Source: Phocoena phocoena
Lineage: Eukaryota > Chordata > Mammalia > Artiodactyla > Phocoenidae
Direction of reading: 5' to 3'
Assembly: GCF_963924675.1 (NCBI RefSeq)
Contig: NC_089220.1
Coordinates: forward strand, 117,444,697 to 117,508,696
Length of the DNA stretch: 64,000 bases
Shown here: positions 21,986-32,175 of the stretch, piece after piece
Layout: every line of letters begins with the position of its first letter
How positions within the stretch are numbered: position 1 is the stretch's first letter
Position numbers and translations under genes: made by a program
Notes under the pieces: model-generated
Database searches by the model: none
Seen by the model: only the letters and a program-made list of their open reading frames with translations
What the model was told of the DNA's origin: nothing

Positions 21986-23084
21986 GCTTCTGGAGGGAGG
22001 GGGCTACATAGTGCCCCGTGTTGGAAGGGGAGTGGGTGAAAGGATTCAAGGAAGTGGGTCTGGGGTCTTAAAGCTGTTAATGATAAATAAGACATGGCTG
22101 AAGTGGGGGCTGCCAGAGAAGAGGATGCCCCAAGGAAGTGAGGGTGGGCTCTTCACACCCCTGCCCTTAGAGTCTTGGCCTCAGCCTGTACCCACAGTGG
22201 GTGTCCCTCCATGTCAACCAGCACATCTCCACATCCAGCTGGGCCAGCCACTGTGCAAATAGTGACCCCCGGTGCCCCTCCCTGTGCCAGCTGCCCCATG
22301 AAGGATGTGGCAGACCAAGAGCTAGGGTGCACCTGGACAAATGACCTTGAGTAAGTCCTTTCCCTTTTAGGTACCTCAGCCAGACCCTCTGTAACATGCC
22401 TAGGTGGGACCCTGGAGTCCCTGAGTCCCTTCTGGCTCTTAGGGAAGGACTTCAGAGGGAGCAGGAAGGCCTTAAGCCTGGCCACAGCTCCAGGCCTACC
22501 TCCTAGAGGGGACTTTCCTGCCGGCCCCCTCAGGTGTCCCCCCATCCCTTGCCCCCTCCATAGCTGCACCAGCACGGGGCTCTGACCTATGGATTTTCTG
22601 CCACTTCCTGATCCACTTCACTCCAGCCTGAGTCTTTAGGACTTTATTATACCGTCAGCCTCAGCATCCCCAACATGGAGGGCTGTGAGAGCTATGCAGG
22701 GCTTCTTCAGTGGCTCCCGGAGGCTATCGGACCTCCAGCTTCTGGGCTTCAGCCTTCTAGGGACTCAGGGTCTTTCAAAGAGCCCCCTCTTGCGGCTTCA
22801 TCCTATTCTCCCCATAGAACCCTGAACTTAGAGACCCCCCAGGCCAACTTCTTATTGTGTAACTGGGGAAACTTTCACCTGGGGGGGGGGCAGTGACTCC
22901 GCCCAAGATGACACGGCAAACGAATGAGTGCTCAGACTCAAATGTGTGGCATAAAGTGGGACATGGGTTCCACCTGCCCCACAGAGACCTCCAGCTGGAT
23001 GCCAGCTCCAACCCACTTCCCCAACCCTGCTCCATGCCCAGTACCACTTGCCCAGCCCCCACCTGCCTCCCTGGCTCCAGGTCT

Positions 23085-23200
23085 CCATTTTTCTTGCTAA
23101 TTAGAGGTCTCAGTAATGACTCCACTGTCCCAGCCATTTTAGAGCTGTCATTAATTTCAAGTGCCTTCAGAAATAATCATCACCGTAAAACCCTGAGAGC
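23085..23200. promoter_or_regulatory. Candidate conserved element
   Basis: TTGCTAATTAGAGG, AGTAATGACTCC and CTGTCATTAATTTCAAG supply homeodomain-like and AP-1-like sites in repeat-free DNA. Confidence 0.28.
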
Positions 23201-23334
23201 TGCTGGGATGCAAGCAGGCAGGACCAGCACAAAGCAGGCATGCATGGAGGCCTGTGTGTGCCACCCATTCCTTCCTGTGCCACAGGGGACTAGGCCCTGC
23301 CTCCTCAGTCTCCCACAGTGGGGGAGAGCAGGGC

Positions 23335-23545
23335 TTGTGCTCTGATACCAGACACACACAGAGCTTCTAAGCCCAGCTCTACCTCTTTCATAGAGTAAAC
23401 TTGAGCAAGTCACCAGCCCTCCCAGAGCCTCAGTTTTTTCATCTGTACAATGGGGACAGCAATCTCAATCTTGAATTGGGATGAAGTATGTAAAGTATAG
23501 CTTAGACCCTGGCTTACAGTAGGAGCCAAATAAATGTTGGAGGGT
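23335..23545 (+). mobile_element. MIR
   Basis: GAGCCTCAGTTTTTTCATCTGTACAATGGGG and TTACAGTAGGAGCCAAATAAATGTTGG. Confidence 0.8.
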
Positions 23546-24499
23546 CCTGCCCCTCCTCCACAGTCCCCTGACAAACCCATTCCCAGCTTCTCTGCTTTGT
23601 TGTGAGCACTCAGGCTGTAGCAGACTGACTCCTTGCAGCCACCAATTCCTGCTTCACTGAGACTTGCTGAGTTTTCACCCTGAAGCCAGGAACATGCTGT
23701 CTCAGGCCTGCTCTTGGGAGCTCCTAGTCTGAGGACAGAGAGGGAGGAGACTGGGCCCTTGCCTCTAAGGGCATTTCAGCCTGAGGAGGAGAGACAGGAA
23801 TAGATGCAAATGGTCTTAGTTTGGTCTTGAAGCACAGGTGGGAACCAGGGAGAGGACAGGCCGAGCAGGTGGGCCAGTAAGGATAAAGGCCTGGAGGTGT
23901 GGGTGAACATTCTTGAGCTGAAGCTCCAGGGTTATGATCTCCAGGTTGTGCCAGTGAAATCTTGGACTGGGCCATTCTGATGTTCCATATTCTTCATGGC
24001 CCTGGGATCCCTGAGAGGGCTGTGTTGGGGACCGCCCCACCAGACAGGAGTGGAAAGATACCTGTCCCCAGTGACACCCTCCCCCTTTCATGGGGTCTCT
24101 GGTGACAAGGCCAGGGACCTGCACTCTCACCAGGCCCAGGCTGGACCCTCAAAAAGACCTTTTCTCCAAATTCTTCCCTCCCCGAAGCCTTCCCTTCCCC
24201 ATTGTTCCCATTGGTGAAATAAGACAGGGAATGCTGGGAGGGGTCATTTCTTTTAGAGAAACGGAAGGGGAAATGGCTTGGATACTGTTCACATGGAGAA
24301 CTAAGACTCTGGGGCAAGTCCTCCCAGACACACAGCTCTTTGGTCATCCCTGCTGCCTCCAAGGTGCAGAGGGACAATTGTGGGCCCCAGAAGACCTCAC
24401 CTCAGGACGCCAACTTCCTCAGCCAGCATCTGGGGGTTGGGGGTGGGAGCAGTGGGCTCTCCCCCATTTCTCCGTCGAGATCACTGAGGCAGGGAGCAG

Positions 24500-24720
24500 G
24501 TGAGTCGGGGGCGGAGATACGCCGTGGCCGTGCAGTGTCTGCGTCAGCCGCCGCACCAGGAATAGCCCCCGCCCCCGCCGCCGCCCCGCAGCGGGTCTGC
24601 TCGCCCGCCGGTGCCTGGCGGAGCCTTTACGCAGGAGCGAGAGAGCGTCTATTCCTGTCTGGCTGGTGGGAGGAGGCGGCGCGGGAGGGAGGGAGCTCAC
24701 AAACAGCCGGGGTGGGGGAG
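24500..24720 (+). promoter_or_regulatory. Small GC/CpG-rich block with donor-like site
   Basis: CpG-rich stretch with GCCGCC runs about 2 kb before the main island. CAG|GTGAGT at 24497-24505 is a near-ideal 5' splice site, so an alternative non-coding LINGO1 first exon could end at 24499. Transcription is not shown by the sequence. Confidence 0.4.
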
Positions 24721-24864
24721 CTGGGCAGCCTGGGACGGGGGTCCAGGCGGCACAGGGTTGAGGGGCCCGGGGAATCGCCTGCGCTGGGCTATTGAAGCGA
24801 AGGGGACTCCTGTGTCGCCTTCTCTCTTCCCCTCCCAGCTTTTATAAGTCCCTCTGCCAAGCCT

Positions 24865-24876
24865 GCCCCCTGCTGG
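24865..24876 (-). promoter_or_regulatory. CTCF-like core motif 1
   Basis: GCCCCCTGCTGG matches the reverse complement of the CTCF core CCASYAGRKGGC at every position. Confidence 0.45.
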
Positions 24877-24892
24877 AATTGGCCCTGGAAGG

Positions 24893-25070
24893 CGATTCAA
24901 ATTCCCTTTCCAGGCTTTACTAGCTGTTTAACCACAGGGAAATCACAGAACCTCTCTGAGCCTGGGGTTCCTTCTCTCTGTCACAGGGGGAGCAACAGTG
25001 CCTTCTCCCAGGGTCGCTGGAGGATGAATGTAGAGTGCACAGCACAGCATCCTCACTTACTAGGAGGGGC
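24893..25070 (+). mobile_element. MIR fragment
   Basis: CTAGCTGTTTAACCACAGGG, CAGAACCTCTCTGAGCCTGG and GTCGCTGGAGGATGAATG keep forward-MIR order. Confidence 0.6.
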
Positions 25071-25798
25071 CTCCAGCTAGACCTAGGATGAGGATGGACA
25101 TGGAGATGGTTCTCCAGGCATGACTGTTCAGAGCTGTGGTGTGGCTGTGAGACTGAGAAGTACGCAAACTCTGTCGAGCTAGAACAGAAGGTCCGTGCAA
25201 CTCTTTGGGCTGTGTGTGAGGCTGAACAGTGGATAAGTAAGATGGTGCTGGGGCGGGGGTGAGGGGGGAACTGGCGGCCCCACCATGCTAGCCAGGTAAC
25301 TGCAGTGAATGTCAGACAGGCTCCATGGGGGTCAGGGCACTGGGAGCAGGATTCCCCATTTCTTCCCCAGAGACTGAAGGGCTTTGGGCCAGTCTCCTCC
25401 CCCACGTCTGTGCCCCCCAGCCTCAGTTTCCTTTTCTGCCTGCCGGGACCCCTACCCCTAATGTGCTCATGTGATGCACTCCCAACAGTGGAGAAGGGGC
25501 GGGCATGCTGGGTGGTGTCAGCATTGATGGTTATTCTAATCAAACTAGCTTCGTGTTAAAGGGCATCTGGCTTCAAGGAGATGGAAGGGGGTGTACAGTG
25601 GAAGGAGGTGAGGTCCCAAGGGTCGTAGCCCACTCTGCAGGCTTTGCCAAGAGACCTCCACCAGCCGAATCTCTGTATCTGCAGGTCAAGGAGGATGTGG
25701 ATCTGAGGAGAGGTCCCATTCCTTGGGCCTATCTGAGTATGTGCCTCAACTCAGGATCCCCTGGACCCTTGGGGAGCCGAGTCCGGAGGCTCTGCGTT

Positions 25799-25810
25799 GC
25801 CCTCTGCTGG
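25799..25810 (-). promoter_or_regulatory. CTCF-like core motif 2
   Basis: GCCCTCTGCTGG matches the reverse CTCF core fully; same orientation as the other two motifs. Confidence 0.5.
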
Positions 25811-25868
25811 TCTCTGAGTGCAGTGCCCGCGGGCCAGAGCTGGCCAGAGCTGGCCAGAGTGGCCTGCT

Positions 25869-25880
25869 GCCCTCTGCTGG
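25869..25880 (-). promoter_or_regulatory. CTCF-like core motif 3
   Basis: Identical 12-mer to motif 2, exactly 70 bases downstream, separated by a CCAGAGCTGG-type short tandem repeat at about 25833-25860. Confidence 0.5.
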
Positions 25881-26801
25881 ACAGGAAGCCAGGCTGGGCG
25901 GGGACCCAGGCTGCAAAAGAGGGCGCAAGATCACGCTTGGGGTAGAGCCGCGGGGCTGGCGCGCCTTCTTCGGCGTCCCCCGGAGCTTCCCTCTCTACCT
26001 GCCAAGCTCCAAGGCCGCCAGGATGTGGGCCCTCCAGGGATTCGCAGACAATTCCGAGATGAGGGGACAAGGCGCTTGACCGCGGCTCCAGGCCTCACCC
26101 TTCCCACGCCGTCCTCCAAACAACCCTGGTCGGTGGGGAGCCTTGCCGGTTCACGTGCGTGTGTCGGTCCACATGGCAGTGTGCAACGACCCCAGTTAAC
26201 ACGTGTGAACACACGCGCTCACATGTGCACGCAAGTGGCCACACGCGAGGGTGGGCACACAGCCCCAGGGAGGACCGCAGACCGGACTCCCCGCGGCCGC
26301 GCTGGCCTGGGACTCGGAGGAGCGCGGTCGTGTGCGGGGCTGGAGCTTAGAGGCTCTGGCCCCCGCGCAAGGCTGGCACGCCCCTAGCCCGCTCCCCTTT
26401 GTCAGTTTCGCTGCCCCATCAGTGCAGGGCGGTGGTTGGGGCGCTCCTCCCTCTCCGCCCCCTTCGCTGAAAGGAGCCGAGTCCTCCACCTTACTTCCCC
26501 CCCCCCCCCGCGCCACCCTCGGTTTTGCGGCCGCGCCTTCTCCTCCCCCGCCCGGCTCCCGCCGCTAGCTCGCTCGCTCTCTCGCTCCCTCCCTCCTCCC
26601 TCCCTGGCTCGCTCCTCGCGCTCCCTCCCCGCGCCGCGGCAGAGCGCGGAGCCCGGGCGGGAGTCGGCGCGGGAGCCGGAGCGGGCGGCCGGCCGGCGAC
26701 AGCACAGGCGGCGGCGGCGGGTCCCGGTCCCGGCCCCGGAGCGCGCGGAGTCCCCACCCGCGCCGCTCCGGCTCCTCTCCGGACGCGGGGCTCCGAGCAG
26801 C

Positions 26802-26942
26802 ATGCGCGGCCGCTGCCCGCCGGCCTCAGCCCTGGCGCCGGCCCCGCTGCGGAGCGCGCCCGGCCTCGACCCCGGCCCCAGTGGCAGAGGCGGCGGCGGC
26901 GGCGGCTCCAGGCTGGCCCGGGGCACAGAACGAGGCTCGTAG
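26802..26942 (+). other. Upstream ORF 1 in LINGO1 leader (46 codons)
   Basis: ATG at 26802 follows CAGC and opens 46 codons rich in Ala, Pro, Gly and Arg, with a run of six glycines, and stops at TAG 26940-26942. It ends about 300 bases before the LINGO1 ATG. Composition simply follows the GC-rich leader and no domain is recognised. If transcription starts upstream of 26800 it would reduce scanning to the main start. Translation is inferred only. Confidence 0.5.
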
Positions 26943-27196
26943 AGCCCGCGTCGCCAGTCCTGAGCGCACACCCGCCCCTCCGCCCGCCGGGGCCCCGGTC
27001 TCCCGCCCCCCCACTCCCCGGCCCTTGCCCCGGCCCCGGCTCCGGCTTGGCTCCTGCCCGCGTGGGGCAGACAGACGGACGGCTAGCCCCGCGAGGGCGC
27101 GCGGACTGCCGGGCGGAGGTGTCGGACAAGGAGGAGGAGACGAAGGAGGGGGCTGGGCAGGGGCTGGGCAGGGGCTGGGGCCCTGGCGGGGGAGAC

Positions 27197-27250
27197 ATGC
27201 GATTGGTGACCGAGCTGAGCGGACGGACAGCGCGCCCGAAATGCAGGTGA
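27197..27250 (+). other. Upstream ORF 2 overlapping the LINGO1 start (17 codons)
   Basis: ATG at 27197 with a purine at -3 (GACATGC) opens 17 codons. The frame passes through the LINGO1 ATG at 27241 in another phase and stops at TGA 27248-27250. In spliced RNA exon 2 also begins GTGAGC, so the uORF meets the same TGA at 41861-41863. An overlapping uORF of this kind would normally lower LINGO1 initiation. Confidence 0.6.
27241..27246 (+). CDS. LINGO1: LINGO1 first coding segment (Met-Gln)
   Basis: ATG CAG followed directly by the donor GTGAGC. Joined to 41860 it encodes Met-Gln-Val-Ser-Glu-Arg-Met, which matches the known long LINGO1 N-terminus (human, from memory, has Lys in place of Glu at residue 5). 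Only six bases of this exon are coding; the rest is 5' UTR. The phase-0 junction keeps the frame open into the main exon. The joined transcript is inferred from the splice sites and the expected 620-residue length. Confidence 0.9.
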
Positions 27251-29539
27251 GCCCGGCGGCCGCGGCCCAGCCCCGAGTGGGCAGCCCCACGGCGAGCGCC
27301 CCTGGGGGCCGCCGTCGGCCCGGGCTGTGCCCATCTTGGGGCTGTGGGGCACCCCAGCGTCACCCAAACCCGCTTTGGGGGTCACAGATCTGATCGCCCC
27401 CCCTCCAGCGAAGCCTCAGAAATGAAGATTTCTTCTTTCCCGCCCCTCCCACCCAACAAATTCCAGGTTGTCTAGCTGGGACCCCCTGAGCTGGGGAGGG
27501 GTCACAGTCCTGCTCGTCCTCTGTCCCACCTCCCATTCTGAGCACTGATCACCCTGAAGGTTAAGCCCCCTGCTCAGCACTGGGTGGTTGCCTCTCTCCA
27601 TAGACCCCAGACTCCCCCAGGCAGCCCTAGCCTGCACCAGGCACCCCCAAGCCGGTGGATGCAGGCACGGGGCTGAGCGCCTCCTGACACCCCTAACAAG
27701 GGGCAGCCCCTTTCCAGCTCCTGCCCAGTGAGGGGGAGGAAAGGGGAAATAGGGGCTAGGAGAGTGGAGGAGAGGGAGTTGGGGTGGAGGAGGACCCAGG
27801 AACCATTGGGGGCCCTCCCCTTCGTCTTCAGCCCAGGCTTCTCACTTCCCCCTGCCCCACTTTTCATTCCGAAGCAGAGCTGGTGGGAGGTAGGAACCGG
27901 CTGAGAAGAAGAGGTCTCCTTCTCGGCCCCCCACCTCTGCAAGGTGGGCTGTGGGCTTCCTGCTCCCCCAGGCACCTCCAGGTGGATCCCACTTTGAGGA
28001 GGGGTGGGGCCAGGCCCAGTGGGCAGTCCCCTCCTGTCTCTTGCCCTGGGTCCCAGCCCAGCTCCATCCAGCCCTGGTTGTGCCGGCATCGGCATCTCCT
28101 CTTTGTTCTCAGAGGTCCTGGGGTCGGGCTGGGGGAGTTGGGGCATCTGGGAGGATGGCAACAGCTCTGCCCTGGTGGGGTGGGAGTGCAGGAAGCCCTG
28201 AGGTGGGGGCAGCACCATCTGGGCAAGCCTCTTTCCTGCCAGCCCAGCCCTCCCTCCGTCCTCCTCTGCTCGGCTTGGGCAGCTGGAGGGTGCGCAGTCC
28301 AACCTGGCCCGCGGCTCCGGCTCTGGCTCAGCCCTGCTGGTCGTTATGCCAATGGCTCCAGCACCAGTGCCTCCCATGCCCAGGGAGCAATGAGCCGGGG
28401 CATTGAGACGGCAGAGAGCCTGGGGCTTCTGCACATCTAGCAAGGAGTGCTGTGAGGGAAGGGAGGGTCAGCTGCTCCCAGACCCTTTGTCCTTGTGTGG
28501 GCCAGGAGGGGCTCAGAGTCCTCACACCTCTGGGAAGATGCCAGCGCCTGGTCTGCTGGGACAGCTTGCCTGCCCTTCCTGCTTTCTCCCCATGGCCTGA
28601 GGCAGGAGACAGGGGATTAGGTGACAGAAGGGAGAGGCCAAGAACTCCTCGGAACCCAGATAGGGGCTCCCGGCAGCACCCAGCTGCCCCTCCTGGAGGG
28701 AGGCTTAGCAAAGGCGAGGGCGGGCCCCCTGTGGTATTCTTGTCTCTGCCCCTTTTCCCACTCCCTGCCAGTTTATGTGTGAGATGGGCCTTCGGTAGGG
28801 CTTGGTCAAGGCTGCAGTGCTCCCCAGTGCCTGGAGTTAGAGTGGGTACCGAATCCAAGGGGCCAGGTTTGGGGGGATGGGTGGGTGCTCAAGGCTAAGG
28901 TATCATGGCTTGTGGGCTGAGGTCATTGTAGAGACCACTCTACCCCTTGCAGTAGTCTTCTTCCTAGGGATCAGTTACCCTATCCCCTGCCCTGGAGCAC
29001 CCATTTTTCCTATACTAGATATTATTTTCTAAAACCCAGAATTCCAGGGGGATATCAAAAAGAAAAGAAAAAAATGTCTTGTGAGGGTTGGTCAGCATAA
29101 AGCCAGACAGGATCCCTGGTACCAGCGATGGCTCATCTGGTACTGCTCTCCACGTGCCACCAAAGCAAATGGTGAGAGGATCATGATTGGGTCCGGAGGG
29201 TGGGAGCAATGCATTCCTGCTGAGAGATGTAGCAGTGCAGTGGTTTGCACAGGGTCCCATGGAGGCATGAGGCAGTGTGTCAGGTGGAGGGATGAGGAAG
29301 TGGGTCCTGTGGGACTAGGGAAGGGCCAGGGAGGGGAGGCTGTAGGTGGTGGTGGTTTCAGAGTGAGAGCCTTGGTTTTGCTGGCTGGGGGTCTCTTGGT
29401 CTAGCTGTGAGAAGACCTACCCAGAAGGTCTTCTCTTCTCCTGGCCCCTCCTCTAGGAAGCCTCCCTGACTGCTCCACGTCACTCACCCTCCTCCTCCAC
29501 GCAGCTACGGTGCCTGGTTTGCACCTAATATTGTACCGG

Positions 29540-29625
29540 CCAGTTCATTCATGCATTTATTCTACACATGCTGGCTGAGCTGCCTGCTCTGCTCTGGGCT
29601 AGGCCCTCCCATGGCCCCCATGGAT
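29540..29625 (-). mobile_element. L2-like fragment (short)
   Basis: CAGTTCATTCATGCATTTATT, then GCTGCCTGCTCTGCTCTGGGC resembles reverse L2 3' end. Confidence 0.4.
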
Positions 29626-30169
29626 TGCCTTGAACACCGGGGCAATCCTGGACCCATCCCCTGGGCTCCCTTGCCTGGCCTTGGGGATAGGAAAGATGCT
29701 GGGAGGCACCAGGGAGCATCTGATTCTGGTAGCAAAAACTACCTGGAAGGAACACAGTGTCTTCAGCCTGCAATGGATGGACAGAGGTAGGTGGTGTCAA
29801 GGATGCCCCAGGCAGGGGCTGGGGAGAGCAAAGGCAGGGTATTCAGTAGCACACCCTGGTACTCAGAGAAGGATGGGATTTGCTCCTGGGGGCTGCGGCA
29901 GTCAGGGGTCCTCCAGGAAGAGAGAGACACTGGGTATCTCTTGAGGCAGTAAAAGATTTGGCAGAGACACAGAAAGCAGGATTCCAGAATCAGGGACGGT
30001 TTTTTTGTAGAAAGACAGTGGGAAGGCAAGTTCATTTCCAAATGCATTTGAGGGATGCTGACCTTCATTTATGTGTTGAATGAATGAATATCCTTGGGCT
30101 CTGTGGACCCAGTAGAGCTGTTCTGACAACAGTTCCCTCCTCCTGTGTCCAGTTCCTTTAGTGTCATTT

Positions 30170-30410
30170 TATAGTGAGGTTGTTGAGTGTGGTACCTGGA
30201 GCCAGATGCCTGGGTTCAAATCTCAGCTGCTCGCTGCCTAGCTCTGTGACTGTGGGCAAGTAACTTAATCTTTTGGACCTCAGTCTCCTTATCCGTAAAG
30301 TGAGGATAACAGAGGGCCGTTGTGAAGACTAAGTGTGTTCACGTATGCAAGGCAGTTAGAACAGTGCCTGGTACACAGTAAACTCTCCAGAACTGCTAGC
30401 TACTCATAGT
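30170..30410 (+). mobile_element. MIR
   Basis: GGAGCCAGATGCCTGGGTTCAAATCTCAGC, CTCAGTCTCCTTATCCGTAAAGTGAGG, ACAGTGCCTGGTACACAGTAAAC; nearly full length. Confidence 0.88.
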
Positions 30411-30429
30411 TTGTATCAGTGATGTGCTC

Positions 30430-30590
30430 TCAATCTTAGCCTTGTAGGTGGTACAGAGATTTGATTTTATAGCTGAGAAAACTGAGAGCCGGAGAGGTAG
30501 AACAACTTGCCCAAAGACCCCAGCTTACAAGCATGGGGCTCAGTCTAGAATGCCTTCTTCCTGAGCTCTGGTCTGCGACTCTTGCTCACC
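30430..30590 (-). mobile_element. MIR fragment
   Basis: TTATAGCTGAGAAAACTGAGAG, CAACTTGCCCAAAGACCCC; lies head to head with the preceding MIR. Confidence 0.6.
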
Positions 30591-30639
30591 AGTCCAGGCA
30601 TGGTCTGTTAATTAATTAATGTAGTTTTATTACTACTAC

Positions 30640-31350
30640 TACGACTACTAATATAATGAACACCGTGACCCTACTCCCTAACCTGAACACTAGCACTTTA
30701 ATAGCGATATGCATCTTCCCATGTGTTTCTTCTCACCCCATCCTTTGGCAGCCACTACCCTAAATTATCTATTTAGTATTCCCTTGCCTTTTAAAAATCA
30801 CATTTTAATGTGGAGAAATTGTTCAGTTTTAGTTAGTTTTGAACTTTGTAAAAGGAACATGAAACCGTGCAGTCCTCTGGAATTTGCCTTTTTTCTTCAA
30901 CACCGTATGCCTAAGTTTCATCTATATTGTTACAAATAATGATAAATGTAGTTCATTCATTTTCACTGATGCATAATGTTCTGTTGTTTGAACATAAACA
31001 GTGTATTTATTCTTCTATTAATGGGCATGTGAGTTGTTTCCCTTTTTACTCTTACAAACAGTGCTGCAGTGAACTTTCTTGTCCCTTCCCCTAAGACAAC
31101 AGGCAGAGCGTCTCTGGGGCACACAGCTAGGAGCGGAATTGCCGTAGGTCATATTCATATTCAGCTTTACTGGGAAATGTGCCACAGTGTTTTCCAAATT
31201 GGTTGGACCGTTTATGCTTCCCCCAGCAGGAGATGAGTATCCCCATTATTCCCCACCCGCACCTACACTCGGTATGCTCAGACGTCTTGACTTTTAATGA
31301 TTGAATGAGTGTAAAATGATCTTCTATTACGGCCTCGATTTGCATATCCG
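30640..31350 (-). mobile_element. Ancient L1 fragment, antisense, in the LINGO1 intron
   Basis: Same old-L1 pattern as at 19380: CACTGATGCATAATGTTCTG, GGGCATGTGAGTTGTTTCCC, GTGTTTTCCAAATTGGTTGG, then ATTTGCATATCCG near 31350. AT-rich compared with its neighbours. Opposite in orientation to LINGO1. Confidence 0.7.
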
Positions 31351-32039
31351 AAATTCACAGTTTCTGGTGTATGGAAAGGGGGTTGAGATAGGCGGCAGCA
31401 GCCAGTGTGTAATGGGTGCTCACTAAGCAATCATTCCCTTTGCACCTCAGTTTCCCCAGGTGTTGAGGTGCTGTCTGTATCAACCCTGGGCAAGCAGGTC
31501 AGGGATAGGCAAGAGCAGTCAGGGAGTTCTCCCCAATGAAGTGGGAAGAAGGAGGAGCAAGGAGAGCTTAAGTCCCTGCACACTTAGAGCCAAAGGAATC
31601 CTAGTGGCTCTGTGTTCACCCACAGGATGGGCAGGGGTGGTCCTAGCTTGGGAGGTAGAAGGAGACTTTGCTTCATTATCTTAATAATGCACAGCCCCCG
31701 ATAAACCCCTGGCGCCTGGTGTGGGGCTTGGCCTTAGTGAGTGCTAAGAGTTTGGTGACCCGAGGAGTGAACAATGATGAACATATGTATGTTCGCTCCT
31801 CCTTCTTTCCCACCTCCTTGGGGAGTCCTCCCTGATTTCCCTTGCCCCCTGAGCAAGTGACGGATGGCTGAGCAAGGTGGCTCCTGGACATTTGCAAGGC
31901 CCTCAAGCCCCTGCCTACCCTCAGGGGCTGAGAAACCTGGTGCTGGCAAGCTAATCTGGAGCGGCTCCCTCTGCCAGCCTGGAGCACCAACAATTGATTC
32001 TACACCGCTTTCCCCGCCCGGGCCTGGGCCCCTGGAGCT

Positions 32040-32175
32040 GGTTAGAGATGAGCGACGGGGCTGGCGGAATAATTATGCCTATTTCATGTGACACCCAAAT
32101 TGATTGCCGCCAGGGTGACATTACCAGGGCATTGTTCCTTGTATCCAACCTCTTATTACGTGTTATTAGGGTGTG
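32040..32175. promoter_or_regulatory. Candidate conserved intronic element
   Basis: Repeat-free block in the LINGO1 intron with GGAATAATTATGCC, CCAAATTGATTGCCG and TTATTACGTGTTATTAG; markedly AT-rich inside GC-rich surroundings. Confidence 0.28.

Larger units (their letters stand above)
1..24480. other. Non-coding region upstream of the proximal LINGO1 promoter
   Basis: No protein gene is recognised here on either strand. Open frames are short or lie in repeats. The stretch holds the MIR, L2, L1, LTR, SINE and minisatellite features listed separately, plus repeat-free blocks. Because LINGO1 has remote non-coding first exons in other mammals, this region may be intronic to longer transcripts. 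Stretches not covered by a separate entry show nothing I can name. Confidence 0.8.
26560..27246 (+). other. LINGO1: LINGO1 5' leader exon (approximate 5' end)
   Basis: Very GC-rich leader running from the CT-rich stretch after 26560 to the donor at 27246/27247. The 5' boundary is an estimate, because no TATA box fixes a start and CpG-island promoters usually start at several sites. It contains two upstream ORFs and a short tandem GGGGCTGGGCA-type repeat at about 27150-27180. Family knowledge: LINGO1 also has distant non-coding first exons, so this is one of several possible leaders. Confidence 0.7.
26270..27340 (+). promoter_or_regulatory. LINGO1: CpG-island promoter of LINGO1
   Basis: By eye this is the densest CpG and G+C stretch in the window. 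It has many GC boxes, CCG/CGG runs, a poly-C run near 26500 and CT-rich DNA at 26570-26630. It ends just inside the intron. Its place across the first coding exon fits a broad, TATA-less promoter. CpG observed/expected values were not computed. Confidence 0.85.

Noticed and set aside
26525..27250. Plus-strand open frame of 241 codons in the leader
   Set aside because: Same reason; only its last 17 codons are reported, as the ATG-started upstream ORF.
26491..27363. Minus-strand open frame of 290 codons in the CpG island
   Set aside because: GC-rich DNA makes stops rare; the product is Gly/Ala/Pro/Arg low complexity with no domain. An antisense transcript cannot be excluded but nothing supports one.
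27574..28443. Minus-strand open frame of 289 codons in the intron
   Set aside because: GC-rich chance frame with no recognisable domain or gene context.
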